The translations under genes and the position numbers were made by a program. The notes below the pieces were generated by a model. The model saw only the letters and a list, made by a program, of their open reading frames with translations. It ran no database searches and had not been told where the DNA came from. 37,429 nt of DNA from Alphaproteobacteria bacterium (GTDB lineage: Bacteria; Pseudomonadota; Alphaproteobacteria; UBA9219), in NCBI GenBank assembly GCA_031291435.1, contig JARLJC010000225.1, forward strand, positions 1 to 37,429, in the 5' to 3' direction. This document shows positions 21,837 to 30,390 of the stretch, piece by piece. The stretch's first letter is position 1; each line of letters begins with the position of its first letter.

Positions 21837-23117
21837 TCACACTATATAGAGAGGCGCGAAGCCGCCGCCCGCCGTCCGGAAATTCGTCGTCTGTCCCTGA
21901 TAAAGCCGGGCCGCCGCGATCAAAGTGCGTCCGGTATAGGTATAAAGCCGCGTATCCATTTTATAGGCGGCCTCGACGCCCTCATGCCTGATGATGCGCG
22001 ATCCCGGAACCGCAAGCGCCTGCGCGACGTATCCGCCGCCAAGAATATCGGCCCACACGCCGCGCGTCAGTTTATCGCCGCGATAGACGGCCTTGCCGCC
22101 ATAGCCCGAGACCGGCTTGAAAAACCATTGCTTGCGCGATTTCCATAATTCGTCGGCATTTTCGTTTGTGACCTCAATCGTGCGCGGAACACCTGCGAGC
22201 GCGTCGAGCATGGGCGCGGGCGATCCCCACTCTGCGAGTTTGGCGGGATCGGAAAAAAGCGTGAGGTTCCGCTTGTCGGCAAAAAGAGCATGCGCATGCG
22301 GGTTGGGCGATACGACCACCGCACCCTCGGCATAGGCGGCGTTGAGCGCGGCATGGCGGGATTCCGCGAACGAAAAATCGACCAGACGGTTATAGACGAA
22401 ATCCACCGCCTTGCCGTCGGCAAGCAATCGCCGCCCCTCGTAACGCAGCGATCCGCCATCGACGATAACCGCGTCGATACCGGCCTTGAGCAGCATCCGC
22501 TGCGCAAGAAGAAATTCGGGATAAAGATACTGGCCGCCGGGATTATCATCGACGATAGCAACACGGCCCAGCGGCGCATCGCCGCGCTGCCGCCGCCATT
22601 CTTCACGAAACATCGCAATAACCGCCGGGGCGAAGGCATCGCCGAGAAGCGTTTCCCTATTGCCTTCGACTTCCGGACAGCAAACGCGCTGCGCCTGCAA
22701 CAAAAGCGCGTTCAGAAAAGCGCCGCCCGCATTGGTATTGACCTCGATCAGTTTGGGGCCGTCCGCCTCGATATGAAAATCATAGCCCATGAACATGCCG
22801 CGCGGCCCGTGATCGGTGCGCGCAATTTCAGGCGCGCGCGCCAGCACTTCGGCACGATAGCCCGGCAAATGCACCGTCGCTTCGATAGCGGAGACGACCG
22901 CCTCCATCTGCGCATAGGCCGCCGCCGGAATGAAGGTGGAGACATTGGCGAACAGATGCTCGCGGCCCGGCATATAGGTTTTGACGAAAGCGGGGTCGCC
23001 AGCTTCCCGCTCGAGCGCCTTGAAAAGCGCATCGCGATCGAGCGACAGGCAGAAACAACCCGCGTTGAGACGCTCGGCCGAGCTTTGCGAACGGAGAAAA
23101 GGGGTAACGATAGTCAT
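21837..23117 (-). CDS. Circularly permuted ATP-grasp enzyme
   Basis: About 426 aa from ATG 23117 (GGCTGGTG ahead); an ATG at 23138 is the alternative start. The order of motifs is unusual: the Mg-binding strand DGPKLIEVNTNAGG comes first (about residue 120), then a Rossmann-like segment (GRVAIVDDNPGGQYLYPEFL), and only then the ATP-binding lysine and glycine-rich loop (WFFKPVSGYGGKAVYRG, near 350). That is the arrangement of circularly permuted ATP-grasp proteins related to glutathionylspermidine synthase. A peptide- or amide-forming ligase is expected; the substrates are unknown. The downstream ArsR-like regulator is coupled to it. Divergent from the membrane-protein gene. Confidence 0.78.
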   Translation of the reverse strand: MTIVTPFLRSQSSAERLNAGCFCLSLDRDALFKALEREAGDPAFVKTYMPGREHLFANVSTFIPAAAYAQMEAVVSAIEATVHLPGYRAEVLARAPEIARTDHGPRGMFMGYDFHIEADGPKLIEVNTNAGGAFLNALLLQAQRVCCPEVEGNRETLLGDAFAPAVIAMFREEWRRQRGDAPLGRVAIVDDNPGGQYLYPEFLLAQRMLLKAGIDAVIVDGGSLRYEGRRLLADGKAVDFVYNRLVDFSFAESRHAALNAAYAEGAVVVSPNPHAHALFADKRNLTLFSDPAKLAEWGSPAPMLDALAGVPRTIEVTNENADELWKSRKQWFFKPVSGYGGKAVYRGDKLTRGVWADILGGGYVAQALAVPGSRIIRHEGVEAAYKMDTRLYTYTGRTLIAAARLYQGQTTNFRTAGGGFAPLYIV

Positions 23118-23179
23118 AAACACCAGCCTATTCGACATATCGAGAATGGCAGATATATCGCGGGAAGGCTAGCCCCGGC

Positions 23180-23989
23180 ATGCCCCGCCTTTCACAGTTT
23201 ATTAATTCGCGCCTTCGCATAATCCGACAACAGGCTGTTTTGCAATATTTCGCGCATCCGATGAAAGAAACCCGTAGCGTCAAAGAAAGAATCTGGGATT
23301 TCCTGCTCGACGGGCTGTGGCTCGACGGGCTGCGGGTGTTTTTCGTTTATGCGCGCGTCTGGTGGAAGGTCGCGCTGGGTTTCGCCGTCGCCGCGCTTGC
23401 CGCCCATTATCTCGAAACGCAGCTTCCTTCGCCCTGGCTCACAATCGCGCTTGAGATGCCGCTTTACGTCGCGAAGATTTATTTTTTCACTTTCTGTTTC
23501 CTGCGCGAAGAACCGGTCGGCGGCAAAGCCCCCCTCCTCGCCGTCAAGTCTTTCGGTTTTATATTCGCCTATCTTTTGTCGATGACATTCATCGCGGCTC
23601 TTGCGGTTCTTCTGGCCCACAGCGCTTCGGTCGGCATTTTCGCGGCCAGGGCCGCGCTCGCTCTGACGATATTCCTCTATCTTGTCGCGCGCCTGTTGCC
23701 GCTGGGGCCGCTCCTTCTCAACGGCGCCCCCTCGCCCCTGAAGACAAGCCTCACACTCACCAGAGGCAAGGCAGGGCGGCTGGCCGCCAATACCGTGATG
23801 CTGACGGTGATGATGATCCCGCCCTTCATCCTGATTAAACTGGCTGGACTCGGCTTTCTTGCACCGGCTTTCGGCGTGATTGCCAACGGCATTCACGCCG
23901 CATTTACCTGCGCCGCCTATCGCGTTCTCTACGGCGAAGATGTCGCGGCGCGCCTCGGCTATGATCGCCGCGCAGCGCGGCGGGATTAG
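23180..23989 (+). CDS. Integral membrane protein, unknown function
   Basis: 269 aa with about six hydrophobic segments (roughly residues 60–80, 85–110, 120–150, 155–175, 205–230, 230–250). GGAAGG about 11 nt before ATG 23180 supports this start, though an ATG at codon 28 (MKETRSVKERIW) would give a tidier cytoplasmic N-terminus. No transport or enzyme motif is recognised. The arrangement resembles unnamed alphaproteobacterial membrane proteins of the YciC-like type. Its last 4 bases overlap the convergent complex I gene. Confidence 0.75.
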   Translation: MPRLSQFINSRLRIIRQQAVLQYFAHPMKETRSVKERIWDFLLDGLWLDGLRVFFVYARVWWKVALGFAVAALAAHYLETQLPSPWLTIALEMPLYVAKIYFFTFCFLREEPVGGKAPLLAVKSFGFIFAYLLSMTFIAALAVLLAHSASVGIFAARAALALTIFLYLVARLLPLGPLLLNGAPSPLKTSLTLTRGKAGRLAANTVMLTVMMIPPFILIKLAGLGFLAPAFGVIANGIHAAFTCAAYRVLYGEDVAARLGYDRRAARRD

Positions 23990-24300
23990 CCGCGCTCTTC
24001 GTCTTCGGGGCGCACGATTTTGAAATTGTCCATATAGTTGCGCGGCTGCACGCGGCGCTCGGTGGATTCTTCGACAATCGCTTCCCAGCCTTTATGCTTC
24101 ACGAAAGCCAGCGCATCGGCCTCGGTCGGGAAATGCAGCCGGTCTTTGAGTTCGCCCAAAGTATCCCCGGCGCTCGACCAGCCCATGATCGGATCAGGCG
24201 TGCGGGCGGTGACGAGTTCGGGTTCGATCACCCATTCATGGGTTTTGGCGCGGCCCGACTGGGCGGCGGATTTGGCGGGCTTGAAAACACGAACGCGCAT
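23986..24300 (-). CDS. NDUFS4-type NADH dehydrogenase (complex I) accessory subunit
   Basis: 104 aa. The family pattern is clear: RVFKPAKSAAQSGRAKTHEW, PIMGWSSAGDT, then F-x-T-x-x-D-A-x-A-F, W-E-A-I-V-E-E and PRNYMDNFKI. In mitochondria and alphaproteobacteria this protein stabilises the junction between the NADH-binding arm and the rest of complex I. No other complex I gene is in the window, which is usual for this subunit. It is convergent with, and overlaps by 4 bp, the membrane-protein gene. Good evidence for alphaproteobacterial ancestry. Confidence 0.93.
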   Translation of the reverse strand: MRVRVFKPAKSAAQSGRAKTHEWVIEPELVTARTPDPIMGWSSAGDTLGELKDRLHFPTEADALAFVKHKGWEAIVEESTERRVQPRNYMDNFKIVRPEDEERG

Positions 24301-24387
24301 GACACACCGGGGAAAAGGTTCAGGCGGTGAATTTACCAGCTTGGCCGCCGGAAGAAAGGGCCTTTTTTGCCCCCGCCGGCAAGCCGG

Positions 24388-25137
24388 TCAGAAGCTCAAA
24401 TAGGCGTCGGCGGCGCAGATGCCGAAACGTCCGATTTCCGACACCCCGCCGTCGCCCGAGGGGTCGAGCACATAGAGTTTTTTGATCCTGTAATAGATCT
24501 TGCCGCCGCGCGGCACGGGATAGTCGTAAACCGCCCCGGTCACCAGCATGCCACGGTCGCCGCCGAACATGATGACCGGGCGGCCATGTTGCAGGCTGGC
24601 GACGATATCGCCGCTGTCGCGGGCGAAATGCGGGGAGGAACGGCCTTCGTCAAAACGCGCGCCCAGTTTAGCGGCGGTGAAAAAGGCTTTATAGGCGTCG
24701 GCATTATCGGGTTCCGGCCAGGACTCAAGGCGCGGGCATTCGGAAGTCACCAGCCAGAAGAAATCTTTCTGTTCGAAGGGCAGCAGGCGCAAGTACCCGC
24801 GCGACATTTGCAGCGACGCCGCCCAACCACTATTGGGACCGGCTTCCTTGGCGAAGAAGCGATCGACATCGGGCAGAAACACGCTTTGCTCATGCGCGAC
24901 GGGGTTGGGGCTGCTGACAAGCCCCTGCGCGCTTTCGAACAGCCAGGTCGGCGCCCATAGATAATTGCCGCCGCATTCGTTGGCCGCCAGCGACGGAACG
25001 GGGATGGCGCCCGTGCATATTTTTTCGGCGCTTATCCCCCTGGCGTTTCCAACCCCCGTCTCCTCGTCGGGACCGGACACAGGCATACAGGCCGCCGCCA
25101 GCAGCGAAAAAATCAGGGGGGTGAGGGGGAAGCGCAT
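24388..25137 (-). CDS. Predicted lipoprotein, faint cysteine-peptidase-like pattern
   Basis: 249 aa. The N-terminus (MRFPLTPLIFSLLAAAC) is a lipoprotein signal with Cys17 as the lipidation site. The rest is globular. The strand pattern GRPVIMFGGDRGMLVTGAVYDY followed by a K-L-Y-V-L-D-P-S-G stretch recalls the catalytic-His region of C39/C70-like peptidases, where G-H-x-V-x-V-x-G is usual; the histidine is replaced here by R-G. The N-terminal WAPTW stretch lacks the expected cysteine. It is therefore inactive, divergent or unrelated. Single gene with a weak ribosome binding site. Confidence 0.68.
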   Translation of the reverse strand: MRFPLTPLIFSLLAAACMPVSGPDEETGVGNARGISAEKICTGAIPVPSLAANECGGNYLWAPTWLFESAQGLVSSPNPVAHEQSVFLPDVDRFFAKEAGPNSGWAASLQMSRGYLRLLPFEQKDFFWLVTSECPRLESWPEPDNADAYKAFFTAAKLGARFDEGRSSPHFARDSGDIVASLQHGRPVIMFGGDRGMLVTGAVYDYPVPRGGKIYYRIKKLYVLDPSGDGGVSEIGRFGICAADAYLSF

Positions 25138-25697
25138 GTGGATTCTGGGATTCTTTCTGTTTTCTATAATCTCTTTTTTGCAAAGGCTCGTCCAGATGCT
25201 GTTTTCAGATATTTCTCAAGTGCGAAGGCTTGGGCCTCCTTGGAAAAGGCGATGTACGTCTTTAAAACCCACGGCGCATATTTTGCGACCAATAGAGAAT
25301 CGGTCAGAATCGCTTTGGGGGTTCAGGATATAACATACGGCATGGGGATTGGGGAAAGGCAGGAATTCCTATATAGCCAGCCCGTCTTCGTCCGCCTTCG
25401 CAAGGGCTACGGCGTGATTTCGACGCGACAGCCTTAATGAATCTGGGCGCTGGATGATCAAGTTTAAGACCGCTTAACGTTCGTCCACTCGAGATTGGCC
25501 TGGTGTTAAATTGTCGGAAAAGCGACATCAGCAATACGAGGCTATGCAATTTGTGTCTTGTTTACGACATACACCCATAAAGCAGGATTATCGTGGCGAT
25601 AAATCTTGCTGTACCCAGCCCCTCATGCAACGGATGGAAATCGGCGAAGAACGTCGCCCCTTATCGTTGAGTGCACTTCTTTTTCACTCTTTACCGT
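25138..25697. other. 560-bp region without a confident gene
   Basis: A 99-codon open frame at 25138–25437 (plus, GTG start) has no ribosome binding site and no family resemblance, so I do not call it. The sequence around 25378–25415 (GCCCGTCTTCGTCCGCCTTC and the following AAGGGCTACGG) reads like a dispersed GC-rich repeat fragment. The remainder (25440–25697) is AT-richer and presumably holds the promoter of the receptor operon; no riboswitch motif is recognised. Confidence 0.45.
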
Positions 25698-26243
25698 ATG
25701 TTGAAATCCATGCGCACTTTCATAATTGCCTTCATCGGGCTGCTGCTTTCTTGCTGTCCAGCCCACGCGACGGATCAGTTGGATCTGTCCGTCGCCCTCA
25801 AAACGCTTCCCCTTCTGACCAATAAAATCACCGGCCCGACCAGCGTGGCAATTATTTACGACCCATCCAACACCGAATCAAAAGCCGATGCCGAGAGGAT
25901 AAAATCGATCATTGACGGCGGACTGCAAGCCCCCGGCGACATCAAACTGATAACGCAATTGACGAGCGCGAGCGATTTGTCGGGGCTCGCCGCCGCCAAG
26001 ATCGCTTTTCTAGCGCAGGGGATGCGTTCGGCGGCTTGCAAAGCGGTGGCCGGTGTCGCTGCTTCGGCAGGCACATTGACGATCAGCACCAATCTTGACT
26101 GCGTCAAAGCCAATCAGTGCGTACTGGGGATCGTCTCCAAGCCGCAAGTGGAAGTTTATTTCAGTCCGGTGGCCGCCGAAGCCACCAAGATCGGCTTTGC
26201 ATCAGCCTTTACGATGCTGACGAAACAAGCCGGTTCAATGTGA
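25698..26243 (+). CDS. Small periplasmic protein preceding a TonB-dependent receptor
   Basis: 181 aa from ATG 25698 (an ATG at 25710 is also possible); signal peptide to about residue 24 (cleavage after AHA). The mature protein has an alpha/beta pattern (SVAIIYDPSNTESKADAERI, DLSGLAAAKIAFLAQGM) and ends NLDCVKANQCVLGI … KPQVEVYFSPVAAEATKI, similar to the C-terminal region of YfiR-like and periplasmic solute-binding-like proteins, with a Cys pair six residues apart that could form a disulfide. The receptor starts 11 bp downstream, so both are one operon. It may present or sense the receptor's ligand (inference). Confidence 0.75.
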   Translation: MLKSMRTFIIAFIGLLLSCCPAHATDQLDLSVALKTLPLLTNKITGPTSVAIIYDPSNTESKADAERIKSIIDGGLQAPGDIKLITQLTSASDLSGLAAAKIAFLAQGMRSAACKAVAGVAASAGTLTISTNLDCVKANQCVLGIVSKPQVEVYFSPVAAEATKIGFASAFTMLTKQAGSM

Positions 26244-26254
26244 GGACAACGAAA

Positions 26255-28222
26255 ATGAAAAAAAATCTCTCGCCGCTTCTTGCTCTTACCCTTACCGCCT
26301 GCGGCCTTGGCGCCAGTATGCCCGCGCAGGCGCAATCTGTCGATTACGGCTCGCTGCAATCTCTGTTCGGCGAGCCGATCACGACATCGGCGACCGGCAC
26401 GCCGCAGCTCGCCAGCGACGTTGCCGCCGATATGACTATTATCACGGCAGATCAGATCAGGCAGTCGGGCGCGCGTGATATTGCGGGGGTTTTGGAGCGG
26501 GTGCCAGGTCTGGAATTGATGCGTACGGGGAGTACCGCTTATGACGTCGGCATTGGCGGCTATACCCAGCCCATGCAGCATAATTTGCTGGTGCTGGTCG
26601 ACGGTCGCCAGGTGTTCAACGACGATTACTCGCGCACCGACTGGTTCAATCTGCCGGTCAATATCGACGATATCCGCCAGATCGAGGTGGTCCAGGGAGC
26701 AGCGTCGGCGCTGTTCGGGTCTAATGCGTCGGGCGGCGTGATCAATATCATCACCTACAGTCCGTTTTACGACGATAACAATGTCGCTGCCGTTACGATG
26801 GGGACGCAACACCGTTTGCAAGGCGATGCGACTGTGACGGCCAAGCTCGGCAATTACGGCGGCGTCAAAATTACGGCGGGCGGCCTCAATCAGGATGAAT
26901 TCTCCGGCGATTTGAATAACGCGGGATATGAACCACAAAAGCGCTACGCCACGGCCAGCTCTCTGTTCGAGGTTAACTCGAATGTCAAGGTGAGCTCGGA
27001 ATTCACCTATAGCGAAACGCGCAATAACGAAGCCTTGCCGCCCGGGTCCACTTCCGCCGATCACACCATCACCACTTCCGCCAAGGGCGGCGTCGATTGG
27101 CAGACACCCATCGGCCTGATTTCGGACATCACCTATTTCAACCATGCCGTGACGCAGTTTTATTCCAGCGGCAGCACCTCTGCCTCGCCGGTCTTTTCGG
27201 ATGATTTGTTTGTCGAGAAATTGACGGATCAGTTCAAAATCGGATCCGACAACACGGTGCGGTTGGCGGGCGAATACCGCTACAAGGAATTTCATCCGAA
27301 GGCCTCCGGAGGAGCAACGCCGCAGATCGACGAAAATGTGTTCACGGCAGGCGGCACATGGTTATGGAATATCAGCAATCAATGGTCGTGGACCAATGCG
27401 TTGTCTGTTGAACATTATAATCTGGAACAGACCGGCACTTTACCGGCGTCTAATTACTACCAGTACAATAACTTCAGCCACGATATGAATGGCATCGCCG
27501 CGAATTCGGGGCTGGTCTATAAGCCGACCGATCAGGACAGTTTTCGGCTTACCTATGGACGAGGCATACAAGACCCGAGCATGAGCCAGTATGGGCTTGT
27601 AATTAGTGGGGGAGGATTCGATCTCACGGGCAATCCTTATCTGAAACCGACCATCGTGCAGAATTATGAACTGGGCTATGATCGCAAGCTACCGTTCATG
27701 GTGTCCACAGCGAAATTTTCGACTCACTATCAGACCACCCAGGGGTTGAGCGAAGCTGTAGCAATGACTGGTCCTGTGACTGAACCCATAAACGTAGGCA
27801 ACAGCGACGCCTACGGCGGCAAAGTGCAATTGGTCGGCTCGACGCCATCGGGGTTCCGCTGGGATGAAAGTTATACCTTTAGTCGGGTGACCGACTCGCC
27901 GTCTGCGGCCAGCGCGCTGGATACGCAAGGATCGTTCCCGCAGCATCATATCCGCCTGTCTGGCGGCTACACCACCGGACCGTGGGAATTTGATGCCATG
28001 GGTGAATATATATCCGCTCTCGATATGATGGGAAGCATCTTGAACCCGGTACCTGTCCATGTCGCCGGCTATATAGCGACCAGCGGACGGATCGGCTACC
28101 AGATCAACGACGAATACACCGTGGCCTTGTCCGGCACGAATCTTAATAAAGCCTACACGACGGAATCCTCTTACCCGCAGGTTGAGCGTCAGATATTCCT
28201 GACCGTGACAGGCAAGTTCTAG
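26255..28222 (+). CDS. TonB-dependent outer-membrane receptor
   Basis: 655 aa from ATG 26255, placed by TGAGGA about 9 nt upstream and by the signal peptide (cleavage after PAQAQ). A plug domain runs from about 50 to 165 (ADMTIITADQIRQSGARDIA, VLVDGRQVFNDDY, IEVVQGAASALFGSNASGGV, INIIT), followed by a 22-strand-type barrel ending in the C-terminal FLTVTGKF, whose terminal Phe is typical for BAM-dependent insertion. The barrel is relatively short, like BtuB/CirA receptors. The signal contains LTAC, which looks like a lipobox but precedes a normal cleavage site. Substrate (metal–chelate, cobalamin or other) not predictable. No TonB–ExbBD genes here. Confidence 0.93.
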   Translation: MKKNLSPLLALTLTACGLGASMPAQAQSVDYGSLQSLFGEPITTSATGTPQLASDVAADMTIITADQIRQSGARDIAGVLERVPGLELMRTGSTAYDVGIGGYTQPMQHNLLVLVDGRQVFNDDYSRTDWFNLPVNIDDIRQIEVVQGAASALFGSNASGGVINIITYSPFYDDNNVAAVTMGTQHRLQGDATVTAKLGNYGGVKITAGGLNQDEFSGDLNNAGYEPQKRYATASSLFEVNSNVKVSSEFTYSETRNNEALPPGSTSADHTITTSAKGGVDWQTPIGLISDITYFNHAVTQFYSSGSTSASPVFSDDLFVEKLTDQFKIGSDNTVRLAGEYRYKEFHPKASGGATPQIDENVFTAGGTWLWNISNQWSWTNALSVEHYNLEQTGTLPASNYYQYNNFSHDMNGIAANSGLVYKPTDQDSFRLTYGRGIQDPSMSQYGLVISGGGFDLTGNPYLKPTIVQNYELGYDRKLPFMVSTAKFSTHYQTTQGLSEAVAMTGPVTEPINVGNSDAYGGKVQLVGSTPSGFRWDESYTFSRVTDSPSAASALDTQGSFPQHHIRLSGGYTTGPWEFDAMGEYISALDMMGSILNPVPVHVAGYIATSGRIGYQINDEYTVALSGTNLNKAYTTESSYPQVERQIFLTVTGKF

Positions 28223-28273
28223 GTTGCGGCATTTCTTTCTCCTGAAAGTTATTTTTGGGTGTCGTGGATTTTT

Positions 28274-28302
28274 GGTTCGTCACCGATGGAGTTGGACGAA
28301 CC
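28274..28302. other. Hairpin downstream of the receptor gene
   Basis: GGTTCGTC (28274–28281) and GACGAACC (28295–28302) form an 8-bp stem with a 13-nt loop. There is no T-tract, so it is not a standard terminator. The rest of 28223–28488 shows no believable gene. Confidence 0.4.
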
Positions 28303-28488
28303 CCCGAAACCCCGCACGCAGCAAAACAAGGCCAAGCGGAAACCTCTGCTGGCTGAAAGGCCTGGCTCAACGAAATTCGCGTTACAGATGAATTTATTAG
28401 CCTTAGTGACAATAGCGCGATGGCCAGCCTCATCGCCGCCAATGGCCAAATCCAAGGCACATCCTCAGTACCCAGATTTATCTCTAAG

Positions 28489-28564
28489 TGGTGGACCTGA
28501 TCAGGATCGAACTGACGACCTCCTCATTGCGAACGAGGCGCTCTCCCAGCTGAGCTACAGGCCC
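28489..28564 (-). tRNA. tRNA-Ala (anticodon CGC)
   Basis: 76-nt cloverleaf on the minus strand. The acceptor GGGCCTG pairs with CAGGTCC and includes the G3–U70 wobble that identifies alanine tRNAs; discriminator A; CCA encoded (complement of 28489–28491). The anticodon loop is TTCGCAA. T-arm AGTTCGATCCT. Confidence 0.96.
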
Positions 28565-28602
28565 TTATCGGGGTTTTGTTATCAAGGCGCGGAGGCTTTC
28601 TG

Positions 28603-29655
28603 TCAAGCGCTGAGAGAAGCCCATAATTGGTCGGCCATGGCCTTATATTGAGCTGTAATCGGGCTCGCCGGGTCGCTCAGCACGATCGGCTGGCCGCTGT
28701 CGGATTTCTCGCGCACCGCGAGATCGAGCGGAATTTCACCCAAAAACAGGACTTTAAGCTTGTCGGCTTCGGCATGCGCGCCGCCATGGCTGAAAATATC
28801 GGTGCGGGTATGGCAATGCGGACAGTCGAAATAGCTCATATTCTCGATCAGGCCGAGAATGGGGACATCGACTTTCTGGAACATGGCGATGCCCTTGCGG
28901 GCGTCGAGAAGGGCGATATCCTGCGGCGTGGAAACGATGACCGCCCCCGCCAGCGGCACCGATTGCGCCATCGTCAGTTGCGCATCCCCGGTGCCGGGCG
29001 GCAGATCGACGACGATGATATCGCGGGCGCCCCATTCGACATCGCGGAACAGCTGGGTAATGGCGGTATGAACCATCGGCCCGCGCCATACCATCGGCAT
29101 TTCTTCGTCGATGAGAAAGCCCATCGACATCACCGCCATGCCCTCGCGCAGATGCGGCACAAGTTTTTTGTCGGCATTGGTTTCGGTTTTGCCCGAGAGG
29201 CCCATCATGCGCGGAATCGAAGGGCCATATATATCGGCGTCGAGCAAACCGACCTTCAGCCCTTTTTGCGCCAGCGCGCAGGCGAGATTGACCGCCGTCG
29301 TCGATTTGCCGACTCCGCCTTTGCCCGAAGCCACCGCGACGATATATTTGACGTGCGGCAACGAAAGTTTCTGCGGCACATGCGATTTGCGCTCCGGCGG
29401 CGCTGCGTGCGCGGCCTGATGCGCGGTCAGGATGACGGATGCCGATGTGACGCCCCCTACCCCGGCAATCGCTTTCTCGGTTTGTTTTTTAAGCGCATCG
29501 GGATCGAGACTTTTGTCCGGCGTGATTTGCAGAATGACGCTGACCTTGCCCTCGGGCGCGATCGTCATGCCCGCAACCATGCCGCGTTCAACGACATCCT
29601 GCCCGTTATGCAAAACGGTACGAAGCGCGGCGAGAATCTTCTGTTCGGTTGGCAC
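28603..29655 (-). CDS. mrp: Mrp/ApbC-type iron–sulfur cluster carrier ATPase
   Basis: 350 aa. N-terminal MIP18/DUF59 domain (about 5–80), then a P-loop domain with the deviant Walker A GKGGVGKST (111–119), DADIYGPSIPRMMG, DLPPGTGDAQLT and the CPHC motif (ENMSYFDCPHCH) that holds the bridging cluster. It carries Fe–S clusters to apoproteins. The start is a GTG with no convincing ribosome binding site; the alignment of the N-terminus to the family supports it. It is a single gene; tRNA-Ala lies 38 bp downstream and a strong terminator separates it from the gene upstream. Confidence 0.95.
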   Translation of the reverse strand: MPTEQKILAALRTVLHNGQDVVERGMVAGMTIAPEGKVSVILQITPDKSLDPDALKKQTEKAIAGVGGVTSASVILTAHQAAHAAPPERKSHVPQKLSLPHVKYIVAVASGKGGVGKSTTAVNLACALAQKGLKVGLLDADIYGPSIPRMMGLSGKTETNADKKLVPHLREGMAVMSMGFLIDEEMPMVWRGPMVHTAITQLFRDVEWGARDIIVVDLPPGTGDAQLTMAQSVPLAGAVIVSTPQDIALLDARKGIAMFQKVDVPILGLIENMSYFDCPHCHTRTDIFSHGGAHAEADKLKVLFLGEIPLDLAVREKSDSGQPIVLSDPASPITAQYKAMADQLWASLSA

Positions 29656-29690
29656 GATGGATTTTATTTATGAAACCGGCTCTAAGGAAG

Positions 29691-29724
29691 AAAAAGAGCC
29701 TGTTGGTTTCCCAACAGGCTCTTT
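29691..29724 (-). terminator. Strong intrinsic terminator of the anchored surface-protein gene
   Basis: A 14-bp stem (29693–29706 with 29711–29724, AGCCTGTTGG against CCAACAGGCT at its core) and a 4-nt loop. On the minus strand it ends in five T residues. It lies 19 bp after the stop of the gene at 29743 and before mrp. Confidence 0.92.
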
Positions 29725-29742
29725 AAACAAGCCGAATGTTTT

Positions 29743-30390
29743 TTACATAGCCCTGCGGCGATAGAAAGCAAAGAATCCGAGACCGGCCAGACCTGCCGCA
29801 AACAGCAGGAAAGTAGGCGGAAGCGGAACCGCGCTGATGGCAACGTTGCCGACAACGGCGCCATAGGCGCCGCTGCCGTCGAGGCTGAGGAACGACAGCG
29901 CGACATTCTGCGGGCCGACGCCGCCGACACTAAAGCCCAGCGTTTCCACCGCATAATTCATATTCGTCTTGATATTGGCGCCAGTCGTATAGGTGAAATC
30001 GCCGGTGCTGCCGCCGATCGAGGCCTGCAGGCTCTTCAGCGCATTGCCGCCATCGGGATTGCCCGAAAGCGAGAATGTCATCACATATTTGCCCGGGTTG
30101 AGGCTGAAAGTCTGGCTGATCCCGCCCGGCGCGTTCCCGTCGAGATCGACGCTGCCGGTGAGCCCCCCGGTGGGAGATTGCCAATAGCCGCCGATCAGAT
30201 CGACGCTGCCCGTCGTTACCGCCCATGGGCCGAACGTATCGCCGGCGCTGAATGAGTAAGTTGTGTATGCGCTGCCGCCATACGGGTTCGAGAAATCCCC
30301 ATCGGGAACCAAGGTCGCGGCGGAGGCGCCGTAAGAAAGGAAGAGACCGGCAAGAGCCGCAATCGCCGCCAAGGTTTTCTGAGATTTCAT
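29743..30390 (-). CDS. Choice-of-anchor-C type secreted protein with VPLPA-type C-terminal sorting signal
   Basis: 215 aa from ATG 30390, placed by the signal peptide (residues 1–24, ending YGASA). The body matches the DUF642/choice-of-anchor-C pattern: an N-terminal VPDGDFSNP, SVDLIGGYW, GSVDLDGNAPGGISQTF and a LSGNPDGG strand. The C-terminus is a tripartite anchor: VPLPPT, a hydrophobic span (FLLFAAGLAGLGFFAFY) and RRR. Such signals direct anchoring or secretion by exosortase-like systems; no sortase gene is present in the window. Upstream codons in the same frame look non-coding. It is transcribed alone, with its own terminator. Confidence 0.88.
   Translation of the reverse strand: MKSQKTLAAIAALAGLFLSYGASAATLVPDGDFSNPYGGSAYTTYSFSAGDTFGPWAVTTGSVDLIGGYWQSPTGGLTGSVDLDGNAPGGISQTFSLNPGKYVMTFSLSGNPDGGNALKSLQASIGGSTGDFTYTTGANIKTNMNYAVETLGFSVGGVGPQNVALSFLSLDGSGAYGAVVGNVAISAVPLPPTFLLFAAGLAGLGFFAFYRRRAM

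Noticed and set aside
25138-25437. 99-codon plus-strand frame with GTG start
   Set aside because: No ribosome binding site, no recognisable motif, and it passes through a GC-rich repeat-like segment; described as part of an unassigned region instead.
25440-25697. Cobalamin riboswitch before the TonB-dependent receptor operon
   Set aside because: No B12-box-like sequence could be found, so the idea has no support beyond the gene type.
26280-26320. Lipobox (LTAC) in the receptor signal peptide
   Set aside because: A normal signal peptidase I site (AQAQ) follows, and TonB-dependent receptors are usually not lipidated.
28259-28651. 130-codon plus-strand frame over tRNA-Ala
   Set aside because: The segment reading GPDQDRTDDLLI is antisense tRNA; no ribosome binding site or family resemblance, and it runs into the mrp 3' end.
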